Origin: Palsa-89 sp963824345
Lineage (GTDB): Bacteria; Acidobacteriota; Terriglobia; Bryobacterales; Bryobacteraceae
DNA: 64,000 nt
Assembly: GCA_963824345.1 (NCBI GenBank)
Contig: CAWGOZ010000005.1
Location: forward strand, 1 to 64,000
Direction of reading: 5' to 3'
This document shows, piece after piece, positions 46,206 through 53,971 of the stretch. Made by a program: the position numbers and the translations under genes. Under the pieces are notes generated by a model. The model did no database searches. It saw only the letters and a program-made list of their open reading frames with translations, and was not told the origin of the DNA. Every line of letters begins with the position of its first letter. The first letter of the stretch is position 1.

Positions 46206-47068
46206 TCGTGCCCCACGCGCGTGGCAATCACGCGATCGGAACGGCTGCCGGCCGCGGCCAGAAAGCGTTCCACCGGCTCCAAATAGGGCTCGCGGCTCAG
46301 GCGGAAGGTCTGGTGATGCACCGGCAGCAGGTGTTCGGCGCCGCAATCGACGCCCATCCGCCAGGCCTGTTCGGGATTGCAATGCGCGTAAATCCAAGGG
46401 TTGTACGCGCCCACCGGCAGGATCGCAAGATCCACGGGCTTCCTGGCGCGCACGGATTTGAACGCATCGGTGAACGCGGTGTCACCGCCGAACACCACGC
46501 GGCGGCGCCCGCTCTCGATCAAGTAGCCGTTATACCCGCGATGGACATCGGAACGCAGGCGCGCGCCCCAATGCTTAACGGGAATTCCGGTAATCGAGAG
46601 CGGCCCCACACGAAGGCGTTCGCCCCAGCCCACCTCCGTGACGCTTTGATAGCGCCGCACGCGCAACAGGTCGCTGGTGTATTTCGCCGTCACCACCGCC
46701 GTGCCCGCGCGCTCCAGACTCCGTAGGGTCGCCAGATCGAAGTGATCGAAGTGCGCATGCGAAAGCAGGATCAGATCGACATGCGGCAATTGCGCGCGGT
46801 TCAGCGCCGGAGCTACCAGCCTGCGGAGACCCACCGTCACCGGGCCCATGCGCACTCCACAGCGCGCGCCCAGGATGGGATCGGTGAGGATGGTGAATCC
46901 GTCGATCTTCAGCAGCACAGTGCTATGGCCGAGCCAGGCCGCATGCAATCCCCGCTGGGCCCAGAGTTTCGGCTGCGGAGCGAAGGGCGCAGCCCTCCGC
47001 GCGTTCCCTGGCCGTCCGCACGCCAAAACATTACCAGCCAAAACGTTCTTCCTTCCACGGGTCGCCAT
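46190..47068 (-). CDS. UlaG/NAPE-PLD-like metallo-beta-lactamase-fold hydrolase
   Basis: About 292 residues. The fold is marked by HAAWLGHSTVLLKIDGFTIL, ILLSHAHFDHFD (HxHxDH), IPVKHWGARLRSD, VFGGDTAFTD and LLPVHHQTFRL. Such enzymes hydrolyse phosphodiesters, lactones or phospholipids. The start is uncertain: the chosen ATG lies inside the upstream gene; an ATG in a TAATG overlap at 47031 would need one missing base to reach the MBL frame; further upstream the frame reads shadow sequence. It likely belongs to one transcript with the sulfite-oxidase-fold gene. Confidence 0.8.
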   Translation of the reverse strand: MATRGRKNVLAGNVLACGRPGNARRAAPFAPQPKLWAQRGLHAAWLGHSTVLLKIDGFTILTDPILGARCGVRMGPVTVGLRRLVAPALNRAQLPHVDLILLSHAHFDHFDLATLRSLERAGTAVVTAKYTSDLLRVRRYQSVTEVGWGERLRVGPLSITGIPVKHWGARLRSDVHRGYNGYLIESGRRRVVFGGDTAFTDAFKSVRARKPVDLAILPVGAYNPWIYAHCNPEQAWRMGVDCGAEHLLPVHHQTFRLSREPYLEPVERFLAAAGSRSDRVIATRVGHEWSLA

Positions 47069-47702
47069 GCATGTGGTAGCCGTTGCGCTCCCAGAAACCA
47101 GCCTTGTCGCGATCCACCAGATCGAGGCCGGCGATCCACTTTGCGCTCTTCCACGCGTATAGTTGCGGAACGATGAGGCGCGCCGGACCGCCATGCTCGG
47201 CGGTGAGCGGTTGGCCGTCGTGCAGAAACGCCACCAGTGCGTCTTCAGCCAGAAAATCGGCCAACGGAAGATTAGTGGTGAACCCAGCGTCGTAACCGCG
47301 CGCGATCACATACTGAGCGCCCGCCAGCGCGCCGCCGGCCAACTCCATCAGCTTGCGGGTGGACACGCCTTCCCAGGTGTTGCCCAGGCGCGACCAGTGC
47401 GTTACGCAGTGGAAATCGGCGAACACTTTCACTCGCTCGATTTCCTGAAACTGAGCCCAGCTCCACTCCATGGGACGAGCCACCAGGCCGCCGATCGCAA
47501 ACTTCCAGCGGTCGAGCGAAATCGGCGGCGCGCCGCTGGTGTCCAAAATCGGCCATTTCCTGGTGCGGCTTTGCCCGGGCGGCACTCGATTGGCGCGGCG
47601 GGTGTCGGGACTCACAATGACGCCCTCCAGCGCATCCTCGGGAGTGAGGACACGTTCCTCTTGGGTCTTATTTTGGTCCATGGCAAACATCGGCGCCAAC
47701 AT
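47031..47702 (-). CDS. Molybdopterin-dependent sulfite-oxidase-fold oxidoreductase
   Basis: A 223-residue protein with the sulfite oxidase/MsrP molybdopterin domain: ARPMEWSWAQFQEIERVKVF, then ADFHCVTHWSRLGNTWEGVS, where the Cys is the molybdenum ligand. Later segments are EHGGPARLIVPQLYAWKSAK and DKAGFWERNGYHMHGDPW. There is no clear signal peptide, so it is probably cytoplasmic, in contrast to MsrP. It may act on sulfoxides or sulfite. The start could be at any of three nearby Met codons. Confidence 0.88.
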   Translation of the reverse strand: MLAPMFAMDQNKTQEERVLTPEDALEGVIVSPDTRRANRVPPGQSRTRKWPILDTSGAPPISLDRWKFAIGGLVARPMEWSWAQFQEIERVKVFADFHCVTHWSRLGNTWEGVSTRKLMELAGGALAGAQYVIARGYDAGFTTNLPLADFLAEDALVAFLHDGQPLTAEHGGPARLIVPQLYAWKSAKWIAGLDLVDRDKAGFWERNGYHMHGDPWKEERFGW

Positions 47703-47741
47703 CGGTGAGAGTTTCAGAGGAGTCAGGCTACTAACTCCAGT

Positions 47742-48209
47742 ATGACACCCAGGAAACTTGCCGCGCTCGGTGGGCTGGCCGCGCTGCTATGGCCGAATCT
47801 TCAAGCCGGCAGTTCGGGTCCCCGCGCGGAATACGTTGGCGGCACCATCGCGCAAATTCCAGCCGGCTGCCACGGAACCGTGCAGGCCGAGGACGCCCGA
47901 TTCTTTGTCTTCTATTCGGGAAAAGCCAGTTGGCGAGTTCCCTATGACAAGATCAACCTGGTGGAATACGGGGAAAAGGTGAATCGACGCTACATTGCCG
48001 CTTTATTGATTTCGCCGCTGTTTCTGTTCGCCACCAAGCGCCAGCACTTTCTCACCGTGGGTTATTCCGATGACGACGAGCACCAGCAGGCCATGATCTT
48101 CAAGGTGGGCAAGGATGATATCCGAGTGATGTTGGTCAGCCTGGAAGCGCGCACCGGCCGCAAGGTTGAGTATCAAGATGAGGATGCTCGCAGGAGCGGG
48201 AAGAGCTGA
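47742..48209 (+). CDS. Secreted protein of unknown function
   Basis: A 155-residue protein with a signal peptide (MTPRKLAALGGLAALLWPNL). The mature part includes EYVGGTIAQIPAGCHGTVQA, YSGKASWRVPYDKINLVEYG, a hydrophobic YIAALLISPLFLFATK segment and KRQHFLTVGYSDDDEHQQAM. I do not recognise a named domain; similar proteins occur in Acidobacteria. It is three bases upstream of the next gene, so the two are likely co-translated. Confidence 0.7.
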   Translation: MTPRKLAALGGLAALLWPNLQAGSSGPRAEYVGGTIAQIPAGCHGTVQAEDARFFVFYSGKASWRVPYDKINLVEYGEKVNRRYIAALLISPLFLFATKRQHFLTVGYSDDDEHQQAMIFKVGKDDIRVMLVSLEARTGRKVEYQDEDARRSGKS

Positions 48210-48212
48210 GTC

Positions 48213-48860
48213 ATGCCCTGGTTCTTGTGCGCCCTGCTGTTTTACGCGCCCTACGCGTCCCAGACGCCGGAGGAAGAATCCGCTCAGGCGCTGAGCAAGG
48301 TCCGCCGCATCTATATCGCGGTGCTGACCGGCGGCGACGCGGCGCTACAGATTCGCGACTTGCTCATGACCAGCCTCCACAACTCCAAGCAGTTCATCAT
48401 CACCGAGGAGGAAGACAAGGCTGACGCCGTATTGAAGGGCGCGGGCGATGACGACGTCTTCACCAATACCATCCAGTCGTCGGATGGCCTCGACGCGCAC
48501 TCGCAGATCGCCGCGGGCAGCAGCGAGGGCTTGCGCAACTACGCGAGCAGCAGCAGCACTCACTCGGGCGGCCTTACGCTGGGCCAAAACCAGAGCAGCC
48601 GGATCGAGGAGCGGAAGCACGAGGCCATTGCCACTGTCCGCCTGGTGGCGAAAGACGGCGATGTCATCTGGTCCGCCACTGCCGAAAGCATGGGAGCCAA
48701 GTTCCTGGGCGCCAGCGCCGACGTGGCCGATAAGATCGCGAAACGCCTGGTTACCGACTACAAAGCCGCGAAGGATCACGTGGCAATCGGGAATCAAGTA
48801 CGCGTGACGCCCGCGCCAGCGCCGGCCTTAACGCCCCGAGTTCCGGCCAGCAGCAAATAA
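48213..48860 (+). CDS. Secreted protein of unknown function
   Basis: A 215-residue protein with a short signal peptide ending near SQTPEEE. The segment VRRIYIAVLTGGDAALQIRD followed by LLMTSLHNSKQFIITEEEDK resembles CsgG-like folds that sense or transport surface material, with a Ser-rich central loop (YASSSSTHSGGLTLG). The C-terminus is Pro/Ala-rich. It is the second gene of a two-gene unit and is convergent with the second GT87 gene, overlapping its end by 67 bases. Confidence 0.65.
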   Translation: MPWFLCALLFYAPYASQTPEEESAQALSKVRRIYIAVLTGGDAALQIRDLLMTSLHNSKQFIITEEEDKADAVLKGAGDDDVFTNTIQSSDGLDAHSQIAAGSSEGLRNYASSSSTHSGGLTLGQNQSSRIEERKHEAIATVRLVAKDGDVIWSATAESMGAKFLGASADVADKIAKRLVTDYKAAKDHVAIGNQVRVTPAPAPALTPRVPASSK

Positions 48861-49948
48861 ATCCAGCTTCGCCGCTCGCGCGCCGTCATACAAAATATAC
48901 CCAACAGCAGCAGCAGCGCGATGGGAAGACCAGCGCTGTAGGGTGCGCCGGCCAATGCCATGAAATACGGAATGGGCGTCAAAATCAAGGCCGCCGACGC
49001 GCGCAGCGGTTCACTGGCGGAGGCTCCCGAGGCCATGACGAACGCCGGAAACAGCACCACATCGTCGGCCACACTGGAATGAAAGCTGACCAGCAGACCG
49101 CACACCAGGCTTGCGGCAAAAAGAAACTCGTAGCTTTCACTGCGCTGCGTGATCCACAGGAATGCCAGCAAAACGACCGCGACGAGCGCCAATTCCATCC
49201 GCGCATCGCCATGCAGCACGGCCACCAGACCGTGCAGATTCGGCATTCCGGCCGCACTCGGGTTGATCCAGGGATCCCGCAGCACCGCAAGATACCGCCA
49301 CGTCGAATCCGGCCCATTCACGAGCAAACCCGCTCCCGCCAGAAGTGCGATTCCGCTGGCCGCTCCGCCTAGAATGCGCCAACGCTTCTTGACCAATAAA
49401 AGAACAGGGAAAAATAGGAACAAGTGAAACTTGATGGCGCACAACGACAGCACCAGTCCCGCCAGAAATTCCATGTTCCGCCGGGTCAACAAAATGGAGC
49501 CGCCCAGAATCGCGAGCAGGAACGGCGTATCTTGTCCATTGCAAAGCGCAGTCAAGAGAGGAATGCTAAACGCGGCAAAGAACGGCAAAGAGGGACATTC
49601 TTTTGAAAATCGAATGACGAACCACAAGATACTGGTCAGCGTCAGTAGCGAAAAGATGCCATACGCCACGCGGTAGGGCAGCGCCGCCAGCGGCCGAAGA
49701 AGCGCGGCATAAAATGGCGGCCGTGTGTACACCACCGTATCCATGGTGAAGCCCTGAATCGACTTGATCAGCGCTAGATTCGCGGTGCGGGAGTACAAAT
49801 CGGGGGTCCCGGCCAGCCGGGCGCCAGCGTATAGCTGCACAAAGTCGTTTTGTCCCTTGAGCGCGCGATCCCGCTGCAGAGAGCCCAGCGAGAGCAGAAA
49901 CACTATGCCTATGGCGATGGGACACCAGTGCATGATCCGCTTTTTCAC
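48794..49948 (-). CDS. Second GT87/DUF2029-type membrane glycosyltransferase
   Basis: A 384-residue polytopic protein. The first extracytoplasmic loop reads NDFVQLYAGARLAGTPDLYS, and VVYTRPPFYAALLRPLAALP follows, matching the HDFLNLYTGA and RPPFYALILAPLALLP blocks of the protein at 38947-40062. About ten helices. GT87 enzymes use polyprenol-phosphate sugars. Its neighbours (secreted unknowns and a DinB-type gene) do not indicate an acceptor. Confidence 0.8.
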   Translation of the reverse strand: MKKRIMHWCPIAIGIVFLLSLGSLQRDRALKGQNDFVQLYAGARLAGTPDLYSRTANLALIKSIQGFTMDTVVYTRPPFYAALLRPLAALPYRVAYGIFSLLTLTSILWFVIRFSKECPSLPFFAAFSIPLLTALCNGQDTPFLLAILGGSILLTRRNMEFLAGLVLSLCAIKFHLFLFFPVLLLVKKRWRILGGAASGIALLAGAGLLVNGPDSTWRYLAVLRDPWINPSAAGMPNLHGLVAVLHGDARMELALVAVVLLAFLWITQRSESYEFLFAASLVCGLLVSFHSSVADDVVLFPAFVMASGASASEPLRASAALILTPIPYFMALAGAPYSAGLPIALLLLLGIFCMTARERRSWIYLLLAGTRGVKAGAGAGVTRT

Positions 49949-50012
49949 TAAGCTCCAGATCGGCCAAAGCGGTACGTCCGATTAGAGCGCTGTATACTGA
50001 TACGGGTCCCAG

Positions 50013-50789
50013 ATGCGTCCAGCCATCCTATGCAGTGCGTCCCTCCTTTTATGCGGGCTCGCTTCCGCGCAGTTGGCTTTAGCGCAGTGGTTCAATGTCA
50101 AAACACCGGGAATTCCGCGCTTGCTGGATGGGAAGCCGAATCTCTCGGCGCCGGCGCCCAAGCGGCCCGACGGCAAGACGGATATCGCGGGCGTCTGGAA
50201 GCCTTCCCCGCCCTACATCCTCGACATCGCTTCGGATCTGAAGCCCGCCGATGCTCCCTTTCAGCCTTGGGCTGCGGCGTTATTCAAGCACCGCCGTGAC
50301 ACCGAGAGCAAGGAGGATCCTACTGGAAACTGCATCCCAGGCGGAGTGCCGCGATCCGACGCGGTCCCCTACCCATTCAAGATTGTGAACAGCGAGAAGA
50401 TGGTGGTGATTCTCTACGAGGCGGTGCACAGCTTTCGCCAAATTTTCACGGATGGGCGCGAGCTTCCCAAGGATCCCAATCCCACCTGGCAGGGCTACTC
50501 GGTTGGGCATTGGGACGGGGACGATTTCGTGGTCCAGACCGCCGGCTTCAACAATCAGGGCTGGCTGGACAACGAAGGCCGTCCCGCCACCGACGCCGAG
50601 CTCGTCACCGAACGCTTCCGGCGAAAAGATTTCGGGCACATGGATATTGTGATCACCATCGACGATCCGAAGGCCTACACTAAGCCATGGACGGTCACCG
50701 AGCCGGTGGTACTGCTTCCCGATACCGACTTGCTCGAGTACGTCTGCAACGAGAACAACAAAGATCTCCAGCACCTGGTCGGAAAATAA
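50013..50789 (+). CDS. Secreted protein of unknown function (CIPGGVPR family)
   Basis: A 258-residue protein with a signal peptide (PAILCSASLLLCGLASAQ). Blocks such as DIAGVWKPSPPYILDIASDL, GNCIPGGVPRSDAVPYPFKI, WQGYSVGHWDGDDFVVQTAG and RFRRKDFGHMDIVITIDDPK are typical of large uncharacterised families of secreted proteins in Acidobacteria and Proteobacteria. The beta-rich pattern suggests a small barrel or propeller. It is two bases upstream of the DinB-like gene. Confidence 0.75.
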   Translation: MRPAILCSASLLLCGLASAQLALAQWFNVKTPGIPRLLDGKPNLSAPAPKRPDGKTDIAGVWKPSPPYILDIASDLKPADAPFQPWAAALFKHRRDTESKEDPTGNCIPGGVPRSDAVPYPFKIVNSEKMVVILYEAVHSFRQIFTDGRELPKDPNPTWQGYSVGHWDGDDFVVQTAGFNNQGWLDNEGRPATDAELVTERFRRKDFGHMDIVITIDDPKAYTKPWTVTEPVVLLPDTDLLEYVCNENNKDLQHLVGK

Positions 50790-50790
50790 T

Positions 50791-51318
50791 ATGAGTTCCA
50801 AGATTCATTTGCTTTTCCTGTGCGGGCTCGGCCTGGCGGCAGCTCTGCGCGCTCAAAACGATCCCATCAGCGGGGATGCCCGGCAAAGTTATGCGTTGGT
50901 GAAGGATAGTCTTCTCAAGGCGGCGGACCGCATGCCGGCCGAGGATTACTCGTTCCGCACTGTCCCCCAGGTACGCACCTTTGGCGAGATGATCGCGCAC
51001 GTCGCCGAGGGGCAGTTGTTGATGTGCCAGGTGGTGAAGGGCGAAAAGACCACTGCCGACGCGAAGTTCGCACCCCCCAAAACCGCCAAGGCCGATCTGG
51101 TGGCGGCGCTGAAGGCGTCCTTCGATTATTGCGACCCGGTGTACGCATCCATGACCGACGCTCGAGGCATCGCCCCGGTGAAATGGTTTCGCTGGGACAT
51201 GAGCCGGCTGGGGCTGCTGAATTGGAACATCGCGCATGACAACGAAATGTACGGGATCATCGGCGCGTTTCTGCGGATCAAGGGGTTGGTGCCGCCGTCG
51301 AGCGAAGGCCGGCCGTAG
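50791..51318 (+). CDS. Secreted DinB-like four-helix-bundle protein
   Basis: A 175-residue protein with a signal peptide, then a DinB/YfiT-like bundle. The metal-site histidines appear in TFGEMIAHVAEGQLLMCQVV and in LNWNIAHDNEMYGIIGAFLR. DinB-fold proteins are metal-dependent hydrolases or thiol transferases. The third ligand position is not clear. It follows the CIPGGVPR-type gene by one base and is likely co-translated with it. Confidence 0.8.
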   Translation: MSSKIHLLFLCGLGLAAALRAQNDPISGDARQSYALVKDSLLKAADRMPAEDYSFRTVPQVRTFGEMIAHVAEGQLLMCQVVKGEKTTADAKFAPPKTAKADLVAALKASFDYCDPVYASMTDARGIAPVKWFRWDMSRLGLLNWNIAHDNEMYGIIGAFLRIKGLVPPSSEGRP

Positions 51319-51375
51319 CATCCGCTTGGCGATCTGCGGCGCTCTACTTAGCCCTTCCGAAATTCCCGGAAAGGC

Positions 51376-51495
51376 TCACGGCCCATCTTGCGCCGAGTGG
51401 CGAATGCGAATCACTTCCGCTTGATCTTCGATGATGTCTCTGCGAATATACTCGACGATATGGGAAGCAGCAGCGGTCGTCCACCGAACCCGCAC
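51376..51495 (-). pseudogene. Internally deleted RelE/ParE-family toxin
   Basis: A 39-residue frame starts at GTG sharing one base with the antitoxin stop. It reads VRVRWTTAAASHIVEYIRRD, then IIEDQAEVIRIRHSAQDGP. The first half is the normal N-terminus of the family, and EVIRIRHSAQDGP is its normal C-terminus, so roughly 50 central codons are missing in frame. A functional toxin is not expected. Confidence 0.72.
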
Positions 51496-51719
51496 TAAGA
51501 CCGCAAGAGCTTTTCGATACGTTCCACGACTACATGGTGCTCCAGCAAATCGCCACGGCGGGCGGCATCGCGACCTTCATTCACGGCTTCAGTAAAACGA
51601 ACTTCATATTCAAGCATCCTGTCAACGGCTTCCTCCACAACTTGGGCGGCGTCTTTGCCGATCCGAGTGGCGAAGTCCCGAAGGCGGGCTTCTTTATCCG
51701 GCGAGAAATGGGCCTCCAT
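51495..51719 (-). CDS. Antitoxin, paralogue of the one at 15865-16089
   Basis: A 74-residue ribbon-helix-helix-type antitoxin: MEAHFSPDKEARLRDFATRI, then GKDAAQVVEEAVDRMLEYEV and an Arg/Glu-rich tail (AARRGDLLEHHVVVERIEKL). It aligns over its whole length with the antitoxin at 15.9 kb, which has the same length. Its local toxin is reduced to 39 residues, so it is an orphan that may still bind DNA or a related toxin. Confidence 0.78.
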   Translation of the reverse strand: MEAHFSPDKEARLRDFATRIGKDAAQVVEEAVDRMLEYEVRFTEAVNEGRDAARRGDLLEHHVVVERIEKLLRS

Positions 51720-51748
51720 AGAGCTACCTCTCCACTAGTCTCGCACTC

Positions 51749-52216
51749 TCAAGCTGCGACAATCTGAACATTCATTCCTTCCGGATCTTTGATATGAAAC
51801 CCCGCGTCCAGATTTTCTTCCGGAATGATTCCACGTTCCTTCAGCGTCCGGGTCACCGCTTCTTTGTTGAAGTTCTCAACCCCGATCGCGAAGTGATCCA
51901 CCAGACCGGTGGGATTCTTATGGTGCAGCGATACCAGCACTTTTCCCATGCCGAGGCGCACGATTTCGTTGGGCTTGTCCTCGCCGACTAAAGTCAGCCC
52001 AAAAATCTTTTCATAAAAAGCCACCGACCGCGGCAAATCGCCGACTTGAATACTGATGTGGTCGATCTTGGTCCCCTTGAGAGCGGCGTCCTGGGCCTGA
52101 GAGGTGGATGCAGCCCCGCCTGCCGCTGCCAGCATCGCAAGACCTTGAATCAACCCGCGCCGTGTGAGCGCGCCGTTTTCATAGCGGCTCACCAGACTTG
52201 AAATCATCGCTTCCAT
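51749..52216 (-). CDS. VOC-family protein with a Tat-like signal
   Basis: A 155-residue protein. The N-terminus reads LTRRGLIQGLAMLAAAGGAA, a twin-arginine-like signal, so the protein is probably exported folded. The VOC domain follows: KIDHISIQVGDLPRSVAFYE, KIFGLTLVGEDKPNEIVRLG, then DAGFHIKDPEGMNVQIVAA. The substrate is unknown. It sits between the orphan antitoxin and the DUF2235 gene. Confidence 0.83.
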   Translation of the reverse strand: MEAMISSLVSRYENGALTRRGLIQGLAMLAAAGGAASTSQAQDAALKGTKIDHISIQVGDLPRSVAFYEKIFGLTLVGEDKPNEIVRLGMGKVLVSLHHKNPTGLVDHFAIGVENFNKEAVTRTLKERGIIPEENLDAGFHIKDPEGMNVQIVAA

Positions 52217-52253
52217 ACCGCCTCCTGAGTGTGATCATCGCACGAGCGCGGCT

Positions 52254-53846
52254 CTACTCACCGGCGGCTGCCCGTAAGCTCTTTCTCGCGTCCTGCAGCG
52301 CTTTGCGCAGCTCCTCGCGCGATTGATGCCAGAAGAGAGAAAAGACCCGGCTCCGGGCATGGTCCACGTAATAGGCAATCGCAGCGGAGACGGCGAATCC
52401 GGCCAACAGAGTTTCCAGTAGCGCAGGCACAGTCAGAAGGCGTTCCGCGCTTTTCAACAGAGGCGCCCACTGCCCCGTCACGGCGTCGTAAACGAGAATG
52501 CCGGCATTCTTCAATACGATCCATGGATTGAGTCGCGACCCGCCATTCTCGGGAACGGAGGCCGCCAGGACGACCGCCAGACAGGACCCCACATATACGT
52601 AGTAGGCGATGAGTCCGAGCATCAGTGTGCCATGCACTTTTTCGAGATCGGCCCCTCGCTCGCTAAAGGCTCGATCCAGCGCCAAACTCACCGCTTCTGT
52701 CCGGACTTGGGTGGCGTGGTCCTGATTGGAATCACCGCTGGAAGTGAACACAACCTGCACGCGCGGCGCGAGCGTTCCCGGAGCGTAGCCCTCGGTCCCA
52801 TGCGCAATGCGCTCCAGCACACTCAGATGAACCTGGGGTGTGCCAGCCCCGTGCTTTTCCGACAGCGCCCGCATGTCGCGAGGCTTCCAGCGATAGAAAA
52901 CGCCTAATCCCGCTCGGGAGTCGTACAATTTATCGTCCACGCTGCCATGCTCCCAATATGTCTTCACGTCATCGGATAAAATCCGCAATCCGTTTTCGCC
53001 GGCCTTCTGGATGATCCAATCCAGCGTCACCAGCGACATGCCTTGCTTGGGATAGCCTCCACCGACATTGGAGTGAACGCCGGCAAACCACACCTGCTCC
53101 AGGTTGGACTGGCCCTCCCACAACAGCGGCTCAAAAGCGGCGCGGGCATCGTCGATGCTCAGGGCCTGAACGGCGCATCTGACTTTCCCGCTTAGTTTCT
53201 GATCGGGGAATTTAAAGCGATAGATAAACGTGTTGATTAGATCGCTGATGTGAAATGGGCCGCCTACGGAGTCGACGGTGTCCCAGACTCCCATGAAATG
53301 AATCTCCGCGTCGTGAGCCTGTCTTTCAGCCTTGAAGTTCGCCATCGCCGCAGTGGATGAGTCATGCACATCCTGAACGCTCTTCCAATGAAGAACTCTC
53401 CAAAGCCAGGTCCGGTAGCCCCGGCGATAAGTACGGTAAGCCGCCGCCACAGCCTTCGTCATGGCATCGGTGGTGTTGGTGCGCTTCCAATTCAGAACCC
53501 CACATTTCGCGATCATGCCCGCCAGGGTTCTTACCGTAAACGCGCCGCGGCTGAAGCCGAACAGATAAATGCGGTCCCCGGGATCGTAGATCCGCACCAG
53601 GCCGGTGTATAACTCCAGAACGTTACGCTTCAGTCCCCACCCAAAGGCCCCGCCCAAAAGCTTCAAGGGGAGAAAACTCTCCGTTCCCACTCCGTCGTCG
53701 TACAACGCGACCTGCGGCGTGAGCCGGGGATCGGCGCGGTGGCCATTCAGATCGACGGCCTCGAATAGTTTAAAGACATTCGTGCCGCGGTCCTTGATTG
53801 CGGTATTCCCGGTTCCGTCCGAACAAATTATTATATTCTTGGACAT
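52254..53846 (-). CDS. DUF2235-family alpha/beta hydrolase with C-terminal membrane segments
   Basis: A 530-residue protein. The start IIICSDGTGNTAIKDRGTNV followed by FKLFEAVDLNG is the DUF2235 signature. The nucleophile is in IYLFGFSRGAFTVRTLAGMI (GxSxG). YDDGVGTESFLPLKLLGGAF and LEQVWFAGVHSNVGGGYP complete the catalytic region (Asp and His). Two hydrophobic segments near the C-terminus (YYVYVGSCLAVVLAAS and LLAGFAVSAAIAYYV) suggest membrane attachment. DUF2235 proteins include T6SS phospholipase effectors (Tle), but no T6SS, VgrG or immunity gene is nearby, so a housekeeping lipase role is possible. Confidence 0.87.
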   Translation of the reverse strand: MSKNIIICSDGTGNTAIKDRGTNVFKLFEAVDLNGHRADPRLTPQVALYDDGVGTESFLPLKLLGGAFGWGLKRNVLELYTGLVRIYDPGDRIYLFGFSRGAFTVRTLAGMIAKCGVLNWKRTNTTDAMTKAVAAAYRTYRRGYRTWLWRVLHWKSVQDVHDSSTAAMANFKAERQAHDAEIHFMGVWDTVDSVGGPFHISDLINTFIYRFKFPDQKLSGKVRCAVQALSIDDARAAFEPLLWEGQSNLEQVWFAGVHSNVGGGYPKQGMSLVTLDWIIQKAGENGLRILSDDVKTYWEHGSVDDKLYDSRAGLGVFYRWKPRDMRALSEKHGAGTPQVHLSVLERIAHGTEGYAPGTLAPRVQVVFTSSGDSNQDHATQVRTEAVSLALDRAFSERGADLEKVHGTLMLGLIAYYVYVGSCLAVVLAASVPENGGSRLNPWIVLKNAGILVYDAVTGQWAPLLKSAERLLTVPALLETLLAGFAVSAAIAYYVDHARSRVFSLFWHQSREELRKALQDARKSLRAAAGE

Positions 53847-53903
53847 AAACCCTCCATTTGCGCGCTTCGGTGGGCCGTTATATCACATTTTGTATCGGCA
53901 CGC

Positions 53904-53971
53904 ACCGCTTCCTTATGGTCGCGGCTCGGCAACGCTGTCAATCCACTGAGCCGCGCACGTCAGTAAGCGGT
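53904..53971. repeat. REP-like imperfect hairpin repeat
   Basis: The outer arms ACCGCTT and AAGCGGT and the inner arms CGCGGCTC and GAGCCGCG pair, with a mismatched part between them and a 20-base loop. It lies between the DUF2235 start and the end of the metallophosphoesterase gene. The left arm recurs at 9911-9936 (22 of 26 bases). It may be a dispersed palindromic element and could also act as a terminator for the metallophosphoesterase gene. Confidence 0.45.
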
